From the NCBI RefSeq assembly GCF_023100685.1, contig NZ_CP090064.1:372001-436000 (forward strand): a stretch of DNA of 64,000 nt. Reading direction: 5' to 3'. Below the pieces are notes generated by a model, which ran no database searches, was not told where the DNA came from, and worked only from the letters and a program-made list of their open reading frames with translations. This DNA comes from Proteus vulgaris. GTDB lineage: Bacteria; Pseudomonadota; Gammaproteobacteria; Enterobacterales; Enterobacteriaceae. The translations under genes and the position numbers were made by a program. Below, piece after piece: positions 26,667 through 34,811 of the stretch (its first letter is position 1; the number at the start of each line of letters is the position of its first letter).

Positions 26667-27454
26667 TGTTACTTATCACCACATTAGCGGTAGGTGCTGC
26701 TATTGGTTTAATTATTAGCACAACGGGCGTGGGTGGCGGTGTTATTGTTTTACCTGTATTGACGTATTTTTTTGGTATGAATGCATTAATGGCTGTGGCG
26801 ACTGCAAATTTATTATCTATGTTGATGAAAGTCACCTCGTCTTATATGCATTTTCGCCTTGGTAATATTCCTTTTAAAAGAGCAATGATTGTATTAGGAA
26901 TAATGCTACCAAGTACCTTTTTGGCTAGTGTTTTGGTTAATTATTTAGGTTCATTAGAGCAGTATCAGCAACAAGTAGAGTGGGGAATTAATGCGCTTGT
27001 GGTGGGTGCGATTGTTTTTTCTCTCTTTCTCTTTATACAGAGAATGTTTTTCTCATTACCTCCCGTTGTGGTTGAAAATACAAAGCTAGCGCCTTTAAAT
27101 ATTAAAGCACTTTTACTTCCTGCGGTTATGGCTGGGGTTATTTTAGGTGCAACTGGTGTAGGGGGCGGTGTAGTTGTATTACCGTTATTGCTACGTTATG
27201 CAAATCTCTCTATTAAGCAGGCCATTGGTACTTCTATATTTACCACAACATTGTTATCGGGATCTTCTGCACTGGCTTATATGCAAGACGGGCATACGGA
27301 TATTCATTTAGCACTTTTGTTATTTTTAGGCTCGTTGATCTCTATTCCGCTGTCTAAATGGTTGCTGATAAGAATGCCTGATAGGGTGTTTCAGTATGCG
27401 ACTTTAATTTTAATTATTTGTAGTGCTGTAATGATGCTAGCTAAATTATTTTAA
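26666..27454 (+). CDS. TauE/SafE-family membrane permease in the mur operon
   Basis: A 262-residue integral membrane protein with about eight hydrophobic segments and the two glycine-rich repeats TTGVGGGVIVLPVL (about 17-30) and GATGVGGGVVVLPLLL (about 168-183), the internal duplication typical of TauE/SafE proteins. Known members export sulfite, sulfoacetate or other small anions. Its start overlaps the murR stop, so it is co-translated with murQPR. The substrate is unknown; an anionic by-product such as D-lactate is an attractive guess only. Confidence 0.8.
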   Translation: MLLITTLAVGAAIGLIISTTGVGGGVIVLPVLTYFFGMNALMAVATANLLSMLMKVTSSYMHFRLGNIPFKRAMIVLGIMLPSTFLASVLVNYLGSLEQYQQQVEWGINALVVGAIVFSLFLFIQRMFFSLPPVVVENTKLAPLNIKALLLPAVMAGVILGATGVGGGVVVLPLLLRYANLSIKQAIGTSIFTTTLLSGSSALAYMQDGHTDIHLALLLFLGSLISIPLSKWLLIRMPDRVFQYATLILIICSAVMMLAKLF

Positions 27455-27651
27455 TGTTAAATTACATCAATAATATTAACATTTATAAAATATAATAAAT
27501 AATAACAAAATAAAGTCTAATGGTTTTTCTTGGTTTATTTTATATTATCTTGCTAATTTAATTGAGATAGTCTTCTAATATAAATTTTATTCTCCATGTA
27601 ATATATGTGTGTTAATGAAATGTTTGATTTATTATTTGTTTTTAATGAGAT

Positions 27652-27665
27652 ATGATTTTAGTCAT
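27652..27665. promoter_or_regulatory. Possible FNR-like site upstream of the SpeFL-like leader
   Basis: ATGATTTTAGTCAT is a palindrome that matches TTGAT-N4-ATCAA at 7 of 10 fixed bases. Anaerobic control would suit a carbamate kinase operon, but the match is imperfect. The rest of 27455-27760 is AT-rich with nothing else recognised. Confidence 0.3.
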
Positions 27666-27760
27666 AAATAGATAATTGAGATGATAATCACATTAATGTT
27701 AATTCCTATATGTTTCACTGTAACCCTCATTTAATACCTATAGATGAAGGTACTAGTATT

Positions 27761-27862
27761 ATGGAAAATAATAATAGGAAAACACCTCATATTAGACGTA
27801 TTGCCCACATTATGATGTATAAACAACGTCAATGTTTTCATTTCTCCGTTTTTAACGGGTAA
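27761..27862 (+). CDS. speFL: SpeFL-like ornithine-sensing leader peptide
   Basis: A 33-codon ORF, ATG 27761 to TAA 27860, with GAAGG 10 nt upstream. It begins MENNNRKTPHIRR and continues with HIM, R23, F26, F28 and FNG at the end. E. coli SpeFL (orf34), as remembered, begins MENNSRTMPHIRR, has HIM at 16-18, R23, F26, F28 and ends FNAR, so the register is identical. In E. coli, ornithine traps the ribosome at the end of SpeFL, which blocks Rho-dependent termination and induces speF. Here the downstream gene is an ornithine carbamoyltransferase, not speF. Identity is strong; ornithine sensing here is inferred from conservation. Confidence 0.88.
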   Translation: MENNNRKTPHIRRIAHIMMYKQRQCFHFSVFNG

Positions 27863-27933
27863 GCCCTCTATTCATACAATTAAAATATAAAGCATATTTC
27901 CTAATAACGGGTGTTATTGGGGAAGCCTCTATT
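27854..27933 (+). promoter_or_regulatory. Leader RNA between SpeFL-like ORF and OTC gene: direct repeat and hairpin
   Basis: AACGGGT...AAGCC(C)TCTATT occurs twice, at 27854-27872 (spanning the leader stop codon) and 27906-27933. The second copy contains a 9-bp hairpin, CCTAATAAC with GTTATTGGG around GGGT (27900-27921), followed after 9 nt by a short U-run. The first can form GGG/CCC around the stop codon. These look like alternative RNA structures that a stalled ribosome would switch. Which is the terminator or rut region is not clear. Confidence 0.5.
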
Positions 27934-27997
27934 TTTTATAAATAACAAATCATTTTTAACTCTATTATTATCAGAATAATTAGGAGATAGGATTATT

Positions 27998-28990
27998 ATG
28001 TCTATTAATATTAAAGGTAGAAGTTTTTTAAAATTACTCGACTTTTCATCAGCTGAAATTCAATATTTATTAAAGCTTTCTAAACATTTTAAATCATTAA
28101 AAATGGCGGGTATGCCTCATCGCTCTTTAGAAGGTAAAAATATCGTTTTATTATTTGAAAAAACCTCAACACGCACACGTTGTGCCTTTGAAGTTGCGGG
28201 TTATGATTTAGGAATGGGGGTGACTTACCTTGATCCTGGCTCATCACAAATGGGGAAAAAAGAGTCTATTGAAGATACTGCGCGTGTGTTAGGGCGTTTC
28301 TATGATGGTATTGAATATCGTGGATTTGATCAGTCATTAGTTGAAGAATTGGCAGCGAAATCAGGAGTACCTGTATGGAATGGCCTTACCGATAAATTCC
28401 ATCCAACTCAAATGTTGGCGGATATGCTAACAGTTGAAGAAAATTTTGGTCATTTAAAAGGGCTTAAACTGACTTTCTTTGGTGATGCTCGCAATAACGT
28501 TGCTAACTCTTTAATGGTAGTTTGTGCGAAATTAGGCTTACATTTTACCGCATGTGGGCCAGCATCTTTAATGCCAGAAGAACAACTAGTGAAAGAATGT
28601 CGTGCAATCGCGGCAGAAAACGAAGGTTCTATCACGTTAACCGAAGATATTGAAAAAGGAGCAAAAGACGCGGATGTTCTCTATACCGATATTTGGGTTT
28701 CAATGGGTGAGCCAGATAGTGTATGGGGTGAGCGTATTCGTTTATTAAAATCCTATCAAGTTAATGGATCTATGATGAAAATGGCAAATCCTCACGCTAT
28801 TTTCTTACACTGTTTACCTTCATTCCATGACCGCTTAACAACTATTGGTGAAGATATTTATCAAAAATTTGGCTTGAGTGAAATGGAAGTGGCAGACGAT
28901 GTTTTTGAGTCTCGCCAATCAAAAGTTTTCGATCAAGCTGAAAACCGTATGCATACCATTAAAGCCGTTATGTTCGCGACTTTGAGCTAA
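27998..28990 (+). CDS. arcB: Ornithine carbamoyltransferase (probably catabolic)
   Basis: A 330-residue enzyme. [12 protein letters not shown] (about 53-64) binds carbamoyl phosphate, with [10 protein letters not shown] and [10 protein letters not shown] (ornithine/phosphate loop) in place. It interconverts ornithine plus carbamoyl phosphate with citrulline plus phosphate. It is followed 15 bp later by carbamate kinase and then a basic-amino-acid-type carrier, the arc layout without arginine deiminase, so the catabolic direction is likely. It is preceded by the SpeFL-like leader. Argued against: ArgF/ArgI share all motifs and the kinase could supply carbamoyl phosphate in ammonia-rich cells. 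Confidence 0.9.
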   Translation: MSINIKGRSFLKLLDFSSAEIQYLLKLSKHFKSLKMAGMPHRSLEGKNIVLLFEKTSTRTRCAFEVAGYDLGMGVTYLDPGSSQMGKKESIEDTARVLGRFYDGIEYRGFDQSLVEELAAKSGVPVWNGLTDKFHPTQMLADMLTVEENFGHLKGLKLTFFGDARNNVANSLMVVCAKLGLHFTACGPASLMPEEQLVKECRAIAAENEGSITLTEDIEKGAKDADVLYTDIWVSMGEPDSVWGERIRLLKSYQVNGSMMKMANPHAIFLHCLPSFHDRLTTIGEDIYQKFGLSEMEVADDVFESRQSKVFDQAENRMHTIKAVMFATLS

Positions 28991-29005
28991 AGCAAGGAGT
29001 TAACA

Positions 29006-29953
29006 ATGCCTAAAAAGGTATTTATTGCTTTAGGGGGAAATGCACTGGGCAGTACGCCACTAGAGCAAAAACAGATAGTACGAAAAACCGCAAAGCCGAT
29101 TGTAGATTTGGTTGAGAAAGGCTACCAAGTCATTATTGGTCATGGAAATGGTCCGCAAGTTGGGATGATCAATTTAGCTATGGATTATGCATCGCAACAG
29201 AATATTGGCACGCCTTATATGCCATTTGCTGAATGTGGTGCCATGAGCCAAGGCTATATCGGCTATCATCTACAACAGGCGATTAATGACGAGTTATGTA
29301 CGAGAAATCTGAATAAAGATCATGGCTGTGCGACCATTGTGACGCAAGTAGTTGTTGATAAAAACGATCCTGCTTTTTTATCACCCACAAAACCCATTGG
29401 CGCGTTTTATACTCAACAGCAAGCTGAGGCTATCCAAAAAGAGCATGGTTTCCACTTTATGGAAGATGCAGGGCGTGGATATCGTCGAGTTATTCCATCA
29501 CCCAAACCGTTAGAAATTGTAGAATCACCGATTATTAAACAGTTAGTTGAACGCAATATTGTGGTGATCACGGTTGGCGGAGGTGGTATTCCCGTTATTC
29601 GAAAAGGAGAGTTATTAGAAGGTATTGATGCTGTTATTGATAAAGATAACTCCAGTGCTAAATTAGCTGTCGAATTAAAATCAGATATTTTATTAATATT
29701 AACGGCTGTTGATAAAGTGGCAATTAATTTTAATAAACCAGAGCAAATGAATTTAGATAAATTAACACTCTCTCAAGCACAAGAATATATTTCTCAAGGA
29801 CAATTTGCTAAAGGAAGTATGTTACCTAAAGTTGAAGCTTGTCTTAATTTTCTAAAAGAAAGTCACAAGGATGCTCAAGCAATTATTACTTCTTTAGATA
29901 ATGCATTATCTGCTTTAGAAGGAAAAACAGGCACAACAATTATCTTTAATTAA
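29006..29953 (+). CDS. arcC: Carbamate kinase
   Basis: A 315-residue amino-acid-kinase-fold protein. VFIALGGNALG (about residues 4-14) is the phosphate loop, GHGNGPQVGM (about 47-56) binds carbamate, VTVGGGGIPVI is the nucleotide region and KGSMLPKVEACL the conserved C-terminal signature. It makes ATP from carbamoyl phosphate and ADP, releasing ammonia and CO2. AAGGAG lies 8 nt before the start, and the gap from arcB is 15 bp. Confidence 0.94.
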   Translation: MPKKVFIALGGNALGSTPLEQKQIVRKTAKPIVDLVEKGYQVIIGHGNGPQVGMINLAMDYASQQNIGTPYMPFAECGAMSQGYIGYHLQQAINDELCTRNLNKDHGCATIVTQVVVDKNDPAFLSPTKPIGAFYTQQQAEAIQKEHGFHFMEDAGRGYRRVIPSPKPLEIVESPIIKQLVERNIVVITVGGGGIPVIRKGELLEGIDAVIDKDNSSAKLAVELKSDILLILTAVDKVAINFNKPEQMNLDKLTLSQAQEYISQGQFAKGSMLPKVEACLNFLKESHKDAQAIITSLDNALSALEGKTGTTIIFN

Positions 29954-29994
29954 TATTGTTTTTATTATTCCAAATTTAATTCTAAAAATAAACA

Positions 29995-30024
29995 CTGCCA
30001 GTTAGATATTATTTCTACTGGCAG
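29995..30024 (+). other. Hairpin between arcC and the carrier gene
   Basis: CTGCCAGT and ACTGGCAG are exact 8-bp arms around 14 bases. No U-run follows, so partial termination or mRNA processing is more likely than a full terminator. Confidence 0.5.
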
Positions 30025-30054
30025 AGTTACCTCTTATTTAAGTCGAGGGCGCTT

Positions 30055-31566
30055 ATGAAACTTAAAAAGTTTGCGTTTCCGACCGCATTTACTATTTTAT
30101 TTGCAATTACAGTAATTGTGGTTGGCTTAACGTGGATTATTCCAGCTGGCGAATATCAACGATTAAGTTATAACTCAACAGAGCCATCATTAGTGGTTGC
30201 GAAAATAGATGGTTCTCATGAAGTATTACCTGCAACTCAAGCGACATTAAATGATTTAAATGTCTCTATTGAAATTAATAAATTTACTGATGGAACAATT
30301 AAAAAACCGATAGCGATACCTGGAACCTATGAACGCGTAGCACAGCAACCCAAAGGGATAATGGATATTACCGAAAGTATGGTGAAAGGGACGATAGAGG
30401 GGGCTGATGTTATTGTTTTCATTCTTGTTTTGGGGGGGCTTATTGGGGTTGTTAATAAAACTGGTGCATTCAATGCGGGCTTAACAGCACTGGCAAATCG
30501 AACCAAAGGTAAAGAGTTTTTAGTGGTATTTGGTGTCACGATTATATTATCCATAGGCGGGACAAGTTGTGGGATTGAAGAAGAAGCCGTTGCCTTTTAT
30601 CCCATATTAGTCCCTATATTCTTAATATTGGGTTATGACGCTATTGTGTGTGTCGGGGCTATTTTTCTAGCTTCTTCAATGGGGGCTGGATTTTCAACAG
30701 TTAATCCATTCTCTGTGGTCATTGCCTCAAATGCATCAGGAATAAGTTTTATTGAAGGGATCGGCTTTCGTACTATTGGCTTAGTGATTGGTACGATTGG
30801 CGTTTTGGTTTATTTATACTGGTATTGTAAAAAAATTAAAAAAGATCCTGCTTTTTCTTATAATTATGAGAATGCCGAAAGTTTTAAACAACGTTTTTTA
30901 AGTAATTACGATCCAAACGAAATATTAGAATTTTCATGGCGTCGTAAAGTGATCCTCTGCTTATTTGTTGCCGCTTTTCCTATTATGGTTTGGGGCGTCA
31001 TGGATATGGGCTGGTGGTTTCCACAAATGGCTGCTCTCTTTTTAGCCATTGCCATCATCATTATTTTTCTCTCTGGATTAAAAGAAAAAACGGCCATTGA
31101 TGGATTTATTCATGGGGCATCTGAGTTAGTAGGCGTTTCATTAATTATTGGTTTAGCGCGAGGTGTTAACCTTGTGATGGAACAAGGTAAAATTGCCGAT
31201 ACTATCCTTGAGTTTATGTCTCATATGGTTGCAGGAATGCCACCAAGCTTGTTCTTATTAGCACAGCTCGTTGTTTTTATTTGTTTAGGTTTTATTGTTC
31301 CTTCCTCTTCTGGCCTTGCGGTTTTAGCGATGCCAATTATGGCGCCATTAGCAGACGCAGTCGGTGTTCCTCGTTATATGGTGGTATCAGCATATAACTG
31401 GGGGCAATATATTATGTTGTTCTTAGCGCCTACCGGACTGGTGTTAGCGACCTTGCAAATGTTAGATATCTCCTATAACAAATGGCTTAAATTTATTATG
31501 CCGATGGTGGTATTTATGTTTGTACTTTCGGCAACATTACTCTTGGTTCAAGTTGCGTTTTTATAA
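30055..31566 (+). CDS. YfcC/ArcD-type amino-acid carrier
   Basis: A 503-residue membrane protein with about 12 hydrophobic segments and a periplasmic N-terminal loop rich in polar residues (about 30-95). GGTSCGIEEEAVAFYPILVP and MGAGFSTVNPFSVVIASNASG are family signatures, and FIVPSSSGLAVLAMPIMAP the C-terminal repeat. The family includes proteins annotated as arginine/ornithine or C4-dicarboxylate exchangers. Its place after arcB-arcC suggests citrulline or ornithine exchange (inference). GAGG precedes the start. Confidence 0.82.
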   Translation: MKLKKFAFPTAFTILFAITVIVVGLTWIIPAGEYQRLSYNSTEPSLVVAKIDGSHEVLPATQATLNDLNVSIEINKFTDGTIKKPIAIPGTYERVAQQPKGIMDITESMVKGTIEGADVIVFILVLGGLIGVVNKTGAFNAGLTALANRTKGKEFLVVFGVTIILSIGGTSCGIEEEAVAFYPILVPIFLILGYDAIVCVGAIFLASSMGAGFSTVNPFSVVIASNASGISFIEGIGFRTIGLVIGTIGVLVYLYWYCKKIKKDPAFSYNYENAESFKQRFLSNYDPNEILEFSWRRKVILCLFVAAFPIMVWGVMDMGWWFPQMAALFLAIAIIIIFLSGLKEKTAIDGFIHGASELVGVSLIIGLARGVNLVMEQGKIADTILEFMSHMVAGMPPSLFLLAQLVVFICLGFIVPSSSGLAVLAMPIMAPLADAVGVPRYMVVSAYNWGQYIMLFLAPTGLVLATLQMLDISYNKWLKFIMPMVVFMFVLSATLLLVQVAFL

Positions 31567-31808
31567 AATTGAGTGGGTGTGTTTACGCAGATAAAAGGAT
31601 TTTTGGTTATTCTGTAATATGAAATTAATCTGGTTTTTTGTGCTGTTATCGTCATTATTTTTTGATTTTCATTAGAAGTGATCTAGCTCTCGTTTTTAGT
31701 GGTGATAAAAAATAAACCGAAAAAAAAGGTTGTTAATTTGTAGAAGTTATGTTTTTTTAAATACAGATAACACGTAAACACATCATTAAATTAATTGATA
31801 GGTAACCC

Positions 31809-31907
31809 ATGATCATCACTACTCTACTACAAAGCCTACGACTAACAGCGCACATCGCGGCTGTGGTTGTCGTGCGTGTGGTGGTGGTCGTCGGCAAAGC
31901 GCCGTAA
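31809..31907 (+). CDS. ivbL: ilvBN operon leader peptide IvbL
   Basis: A 32-codon ORF ending AAVVVVRVVVVVGKAP, the same run of nine valines broken by one arginine as in E. coli IvbL. The N-terminal half contains Leu codons CTA at positions 6, 7, 10 and 12, all rare. Ribosome slowing at Val (and perhaps Leu) codons controls the attenuator that follows. The high GC of this stretch against an AT-rich background comes from the valine codons and attenuator stems. Confidence 0.93.
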   Translation: MIITTLLQSLRLTAHIAAVVVVRVVVVVGKAP

Positions 31908-31932
31908 CGGGTCCGAATCAACACAGTTTCGA

Positions 31933-31966
31933 AACCCCGCCGGCGCACTAACCGGGCGGGGTTTTT
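31933..31966 (+). terminator. ilvBN attenuator
   Basis: CCCCGCCGG pairs with CCGGGCGGGG (one bulge) around CGCACTAA, followed by TTTTT. It lies 26 bp after the IvbL stop and 49 bp before ilvB. Earlier GC-rich leader segments can form the competing stem. Confidence 0.88.
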
Positions 31967-32015
31967 CATTTCTACCTGCCCATCAAGTCCGGCTTAAAAC
32001 AAAGGACAGATAAAA

Positions 32016-33713
32016 ATGGGTGATCAACAAGAAAACGCCACAACAAGTAGAACGTTTACTGGCGCACAATTAATCGTTTATTTACTGGAACGACAAGGCA
32101 TTACGACCGTTGCGGGTATTCCTGGTGGGGCTGCGCTTCCGTTGTATGACGCATTGAGCCAAAGTAAATCTATTCGACATATCTTAACTCGCCATGAACA
32201 AGGTGCTGGTTTTATTGCACAAGGGATTGCCCGTGCAAATGGTAAACCTGCTGTTTGTATTGCTTCGAGTGGGCCGGGTGCGACAAATTTAGTAACAGCA
32301 ATTGCCGATGCTAAGCTTGATTCTATTCCTTTAGTTTGTATTACAGGTCAGGTATCTTCAGCGATGATTGGAACTGATGCTTTCCAAGAAGTTGATACTT
32401 ACGGCATGTCTATTCCCATTACTAAACATAACTATTTAGTTCGTGATATTGCTGAGTTACCTGAAATTATTTGTGATGCGTTTCGTTTAGCAATGTCAGG
32501 AAGACCGGGGCCTGTTTGGGTTGACGTACCAAAAGATATTCAACAAGCCAAAATTACATTAGAAGCGTTACCGCCTATTCCACAAAAAGATCCTGTTCCC
32601 GCGTTTAATACTGATTTAGTGATACAAGCGGCGCAAATGATTAATCAGGCTAAAAACCCTGTTTTATATTTAGGTGGGGGGATCATTAGCTCTGAAGCAT
32701 GTAAAGAAGCAATTGAATTAGCAGAGAAAAATAATCTGCCAACAACCATGACCTTAATGGGGTTAGGATTAATGCCACCTTCGCATCCACTGTATTTGGG
32801 AATGTTGGGTATGCATGCGACTCGTAGTACCAATTTTATTTTGGAAGAAGCGGATCTGTTGATTGTATTAGGGGCTAGATTTGACGATCGTGCCATTGGT
32901 AAAGCCGAGAAGTTTTGCCCTAATGCTAAAATTATTCATGTTGATATCGATCGCGCTGAAATTAGTAAGATCAAACGCCCTGATATTGCGATCCACGCCG
33001 ATGCGAAATCCGTATTATCACTGTTATTACCATTGATTAATACAAACAAGCGTAATGAATGGATAGAACGTGTTACGACACTGAAACAAGAATATCCATT
33101 AGAAATGAAAAACTCTGAAAATATTCTGAGTGGTTACGGTATTGTATTGGCGGCCGCAAATTGCGTAGATGATGATGCCATTATTACGACTGACGTAGGG
33201 CAACACCAAATGTGGGTAGCGCAAGCGTATCCGTTAAATCGACCTCGACAATGGTTAACGTCTGGTGGTTTAGGTACGATGGGCTTCGGTTTACCTGCTG
33301 CAATTGGTGCCGCATTAGCTGAGCCAGGTAAGAAAATCCTCTGCTTCTCAGGGGATGGCAGTATTATGATGAATATTCAAGAACTTGCCACTGCGGCTGA
33401 ACACCAATTAGATATCAAAATTATTTTGATTAATAATCAGGCATTAGGATTAGTGCATCAGCAACAAACACTGTTTTTTGAAGAGCGCATTTATGCGGCG
33501 GCTTACCCTTACCAAACAGATTTTATCCGTATTGCACAAGGTTTTGGTTTAGATACCTGTGACTTAAATCAAGAAGCAGATCCCGCCAGTGCATTGCAAG
33601 CTGCTATTGAAAAACCAGGCCCTTGCTTAATTCACGTTATGATTGATATCCACGAAAAAGTATTCCCGATGGTTCCACCTGGGGCTGCAAATATTGAGAT
33701 GATAGGAGCTTAA
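32016..33713 (+). CDS. ilvB: Acetolactate synthase I large subunit
   Basis: A 565-residue ThDP enzyme making acetolactate and acetohydroxybutyrate for valine, leucine and isoleucine. The N-terminal domain has HEQGAGFIAQG (catalytic Glu), and the central FAD domain follows. The C-terminal ThDP motif begins GDGSIMMNIQELATAAEHQ and ends IILINN. The IvbL leader and short small subunit identify isozyme I, which is not subject to isozyme II-type leader control by isoleucine. ilvN starts 3 bp after the stop. Confidence 0.96.
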   Translation: MGDQQENATTSRTFTGAQLIVYLLERQGITTVAGIPGGAALPLYDALSQSKSIRHILTRHEQGAGFIAQGIARANGKPAVCIASSGPGATNLVTAIADAKLDSIPLVCITGQVSSAMIGTDAFQEVDTYGMSIPITKHNYLVRDIAELPEIICDAFRLAMSGRPGPVWVDVPKDIQQAKITLEALPPIPQKDPVPAFNTDLVIQAAQMINQAKNPVLYLGGGIISSEACKEAIELAEKNNLPTTMTLMGLGLMPPSHPLYLGMLGMHATRSTNFILEEADLLIVLGARFDDRAIGKAEKFCPNAKIIHVDIDRAEISKIKRPDIAIHADAKSVLSLLLPLINTNKRNEWIERVTTLKQEYPLEMKNSENILSGYGIVLAAANCVDDDAIITTDVGQHQMWVAQAYPLNRPRQWLTSGGLGTMGFGLPAAIGAALAEPGKKILCFSGDGSIMMNIQELATAAEHQLDIKIILINNQALGLVHQQQTLFFEERIYAAAYPYQTDFIRIAQGFGLDTCDLNQEADPASALQAAIEKPGPCLIHVMIDIHEKVFPMVPPGAANIEMIGA

Positions 33714-33716
33714 TTT

Positions 33717-34001
33717 ATGTCAAACCAATCACAACCTATCGCGCTGGAATTGATTGTTCGCAACCATCCCGGTGTTATGACCCATATTTGTGGTCTATTT
33801 GCTCGTCGCGCATTTAACGTCGATGGCATTTTGTGTTTACCAATGAAAAATAGCGATAAAAGCCGGATTTGGCTATTAGTGCAAAAAGATGATCGCCTAA
33901 TGCAGATGGTGAGTCAGGTAGAAAAGCTTGAAGACGTAAAAGAAGTGAGATTCAGCGATGACTTACGTGTTTTTGAGCAAATGGAAAGTTATTTAAATTA
34001 A
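33717..34001 (+). CDS. ilvN: Acetolactate synthase I small (regulatory) subunit
   Basis: A 94-residue single ACT domain: [29 protein letters not shown] is the valine-binding first half. It binds valine for feedback inhibition and raises IlvB activity. It is close in length to E. coli IlvN (96) and lacks the C-terminal domain of longer small subunits. Coupled to ilvB by a 3-bp gap. Confidence 0.95.
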   Translation: MSNQSQPIALELIVRNHPGVMTHICGLFARRAFNVDGILCLPMKNSDKSRIWLLVQKDDRLMQMVSQVEKLEDVKEVRFSDDLRVFEQMESYLN

Positions 34002-34006
34002 TGTAG

Positions 34007-34041
34007 ATTGGCTCTCTCTTTATCATTAAGAGCGAGCCAAT
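34007..34041. terminator. Hairpin between convergent ilvN and the cupin regulator
   Basis: ATTGGCTCTCTCTT and AAGAGCGAGCCAAT form a 14-bp stem with one mismatch around TATCATT. U-runs are poor on both sides, so termination is likely but not classical. Confidence 0.55.
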
Positions 34042-34048
34042 ATAGTGC

Positions 34049-34627
34049 TTAAGGGCGATGATGGTAATGCTGTTGATTTGGGCTAGACATAATTACAGAG
34101 GCGCGCAAATGGCCTTCTACACAAATATAAGAGTGGGGCGCATTACCATGAAAAGCATAAAAATCACCAGTTTCTAATAAAACCGTTTCGTCGTTATCAA
34201 AACGCATCATTAATTTACCAGAATAGACCATGATGTGTTCTTGAGTACCATCAGCGTGAGCAGGGCTATTAATAATCGCGCCATGCTTCATCTCGATATG
34301 CCAAATCTCAGTAATATTGCCGATACCAATACGGAATTTAAACTCTTGGGCATAATCACCCACGATAGGTTTATGTCGTTCTAAGCGAGGGTACTCTTCG
34401 CGTGTAAAACTAAATAAATCTCCCAAAGGAAAGCCAAGGGCTATCGCGATAGCCTCTAAGGTATCGATTCTAGGATTAGAATCACCGGATTCTAATTTTG
34501 ACAATGCTGCCTTGGATATTCCTGACTTTCTTGATAACTCATTAAGTGACAAGTTTCGAGATTGTCTTAATTGTTTAACTTTATTACCAAGGTATTCATT
34601 TGTTTTTTTAGGAGGTTGTGGGTTCAT
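34049..34627 (-). CDS. XRE-family regulator with cupin sensor domain
   Basis: About 192 residues. The N-terminal Cro/CI-type HTH (LSLNELSRKSGISKAALSKL, about residues 26-45) is followed by a C-terminal cupin barrel (HADGTQEHIMVYSGKLMM, then ETGDFYAFHGNAPHSY) with histidines fit for metal or ligand binding. Such proteins repress neighbouring uptake or detoxification genes. It diverges from a TauE-like permease and probably controls it. ATG 34627 is preferred to the upstream TTG 34633. The ligand is unknown. Confidence 0.83.
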   Translation of the reverse strand: MNPQPPKKTNEYLGNKVKQLRQSRNLSLNELSRKSGISKAALSKLESGDSNPRIDTLEAIAIALGFPLGDLFSFTREEYPRLERHKPIVGDYAQEFKFRIGIGNITEIWHIEMKHGAIINSPAHADGTQEHIMVYSGKLMMRFDNDETVLLETGDFYAFHGNAPHSYICVEGHLRASVIMSSPNQQHYHHRP

Positions 34628-34811
34628 TGCCAATTTAAAATATCGTTAGTTTAAAAGTGTCATTCCGATTAGATAATAACACTAATTAACCGTATTCGGA
34701 AAAATGAGGTTCTGTTTCTGCTGTATTTTGTGAATAGTCTTACGATCACTGTTCGATTTTTACTAGTTACGCTAATATCTTTGCATAAATGATAACTATT
34801 CAAGGTTTTTT

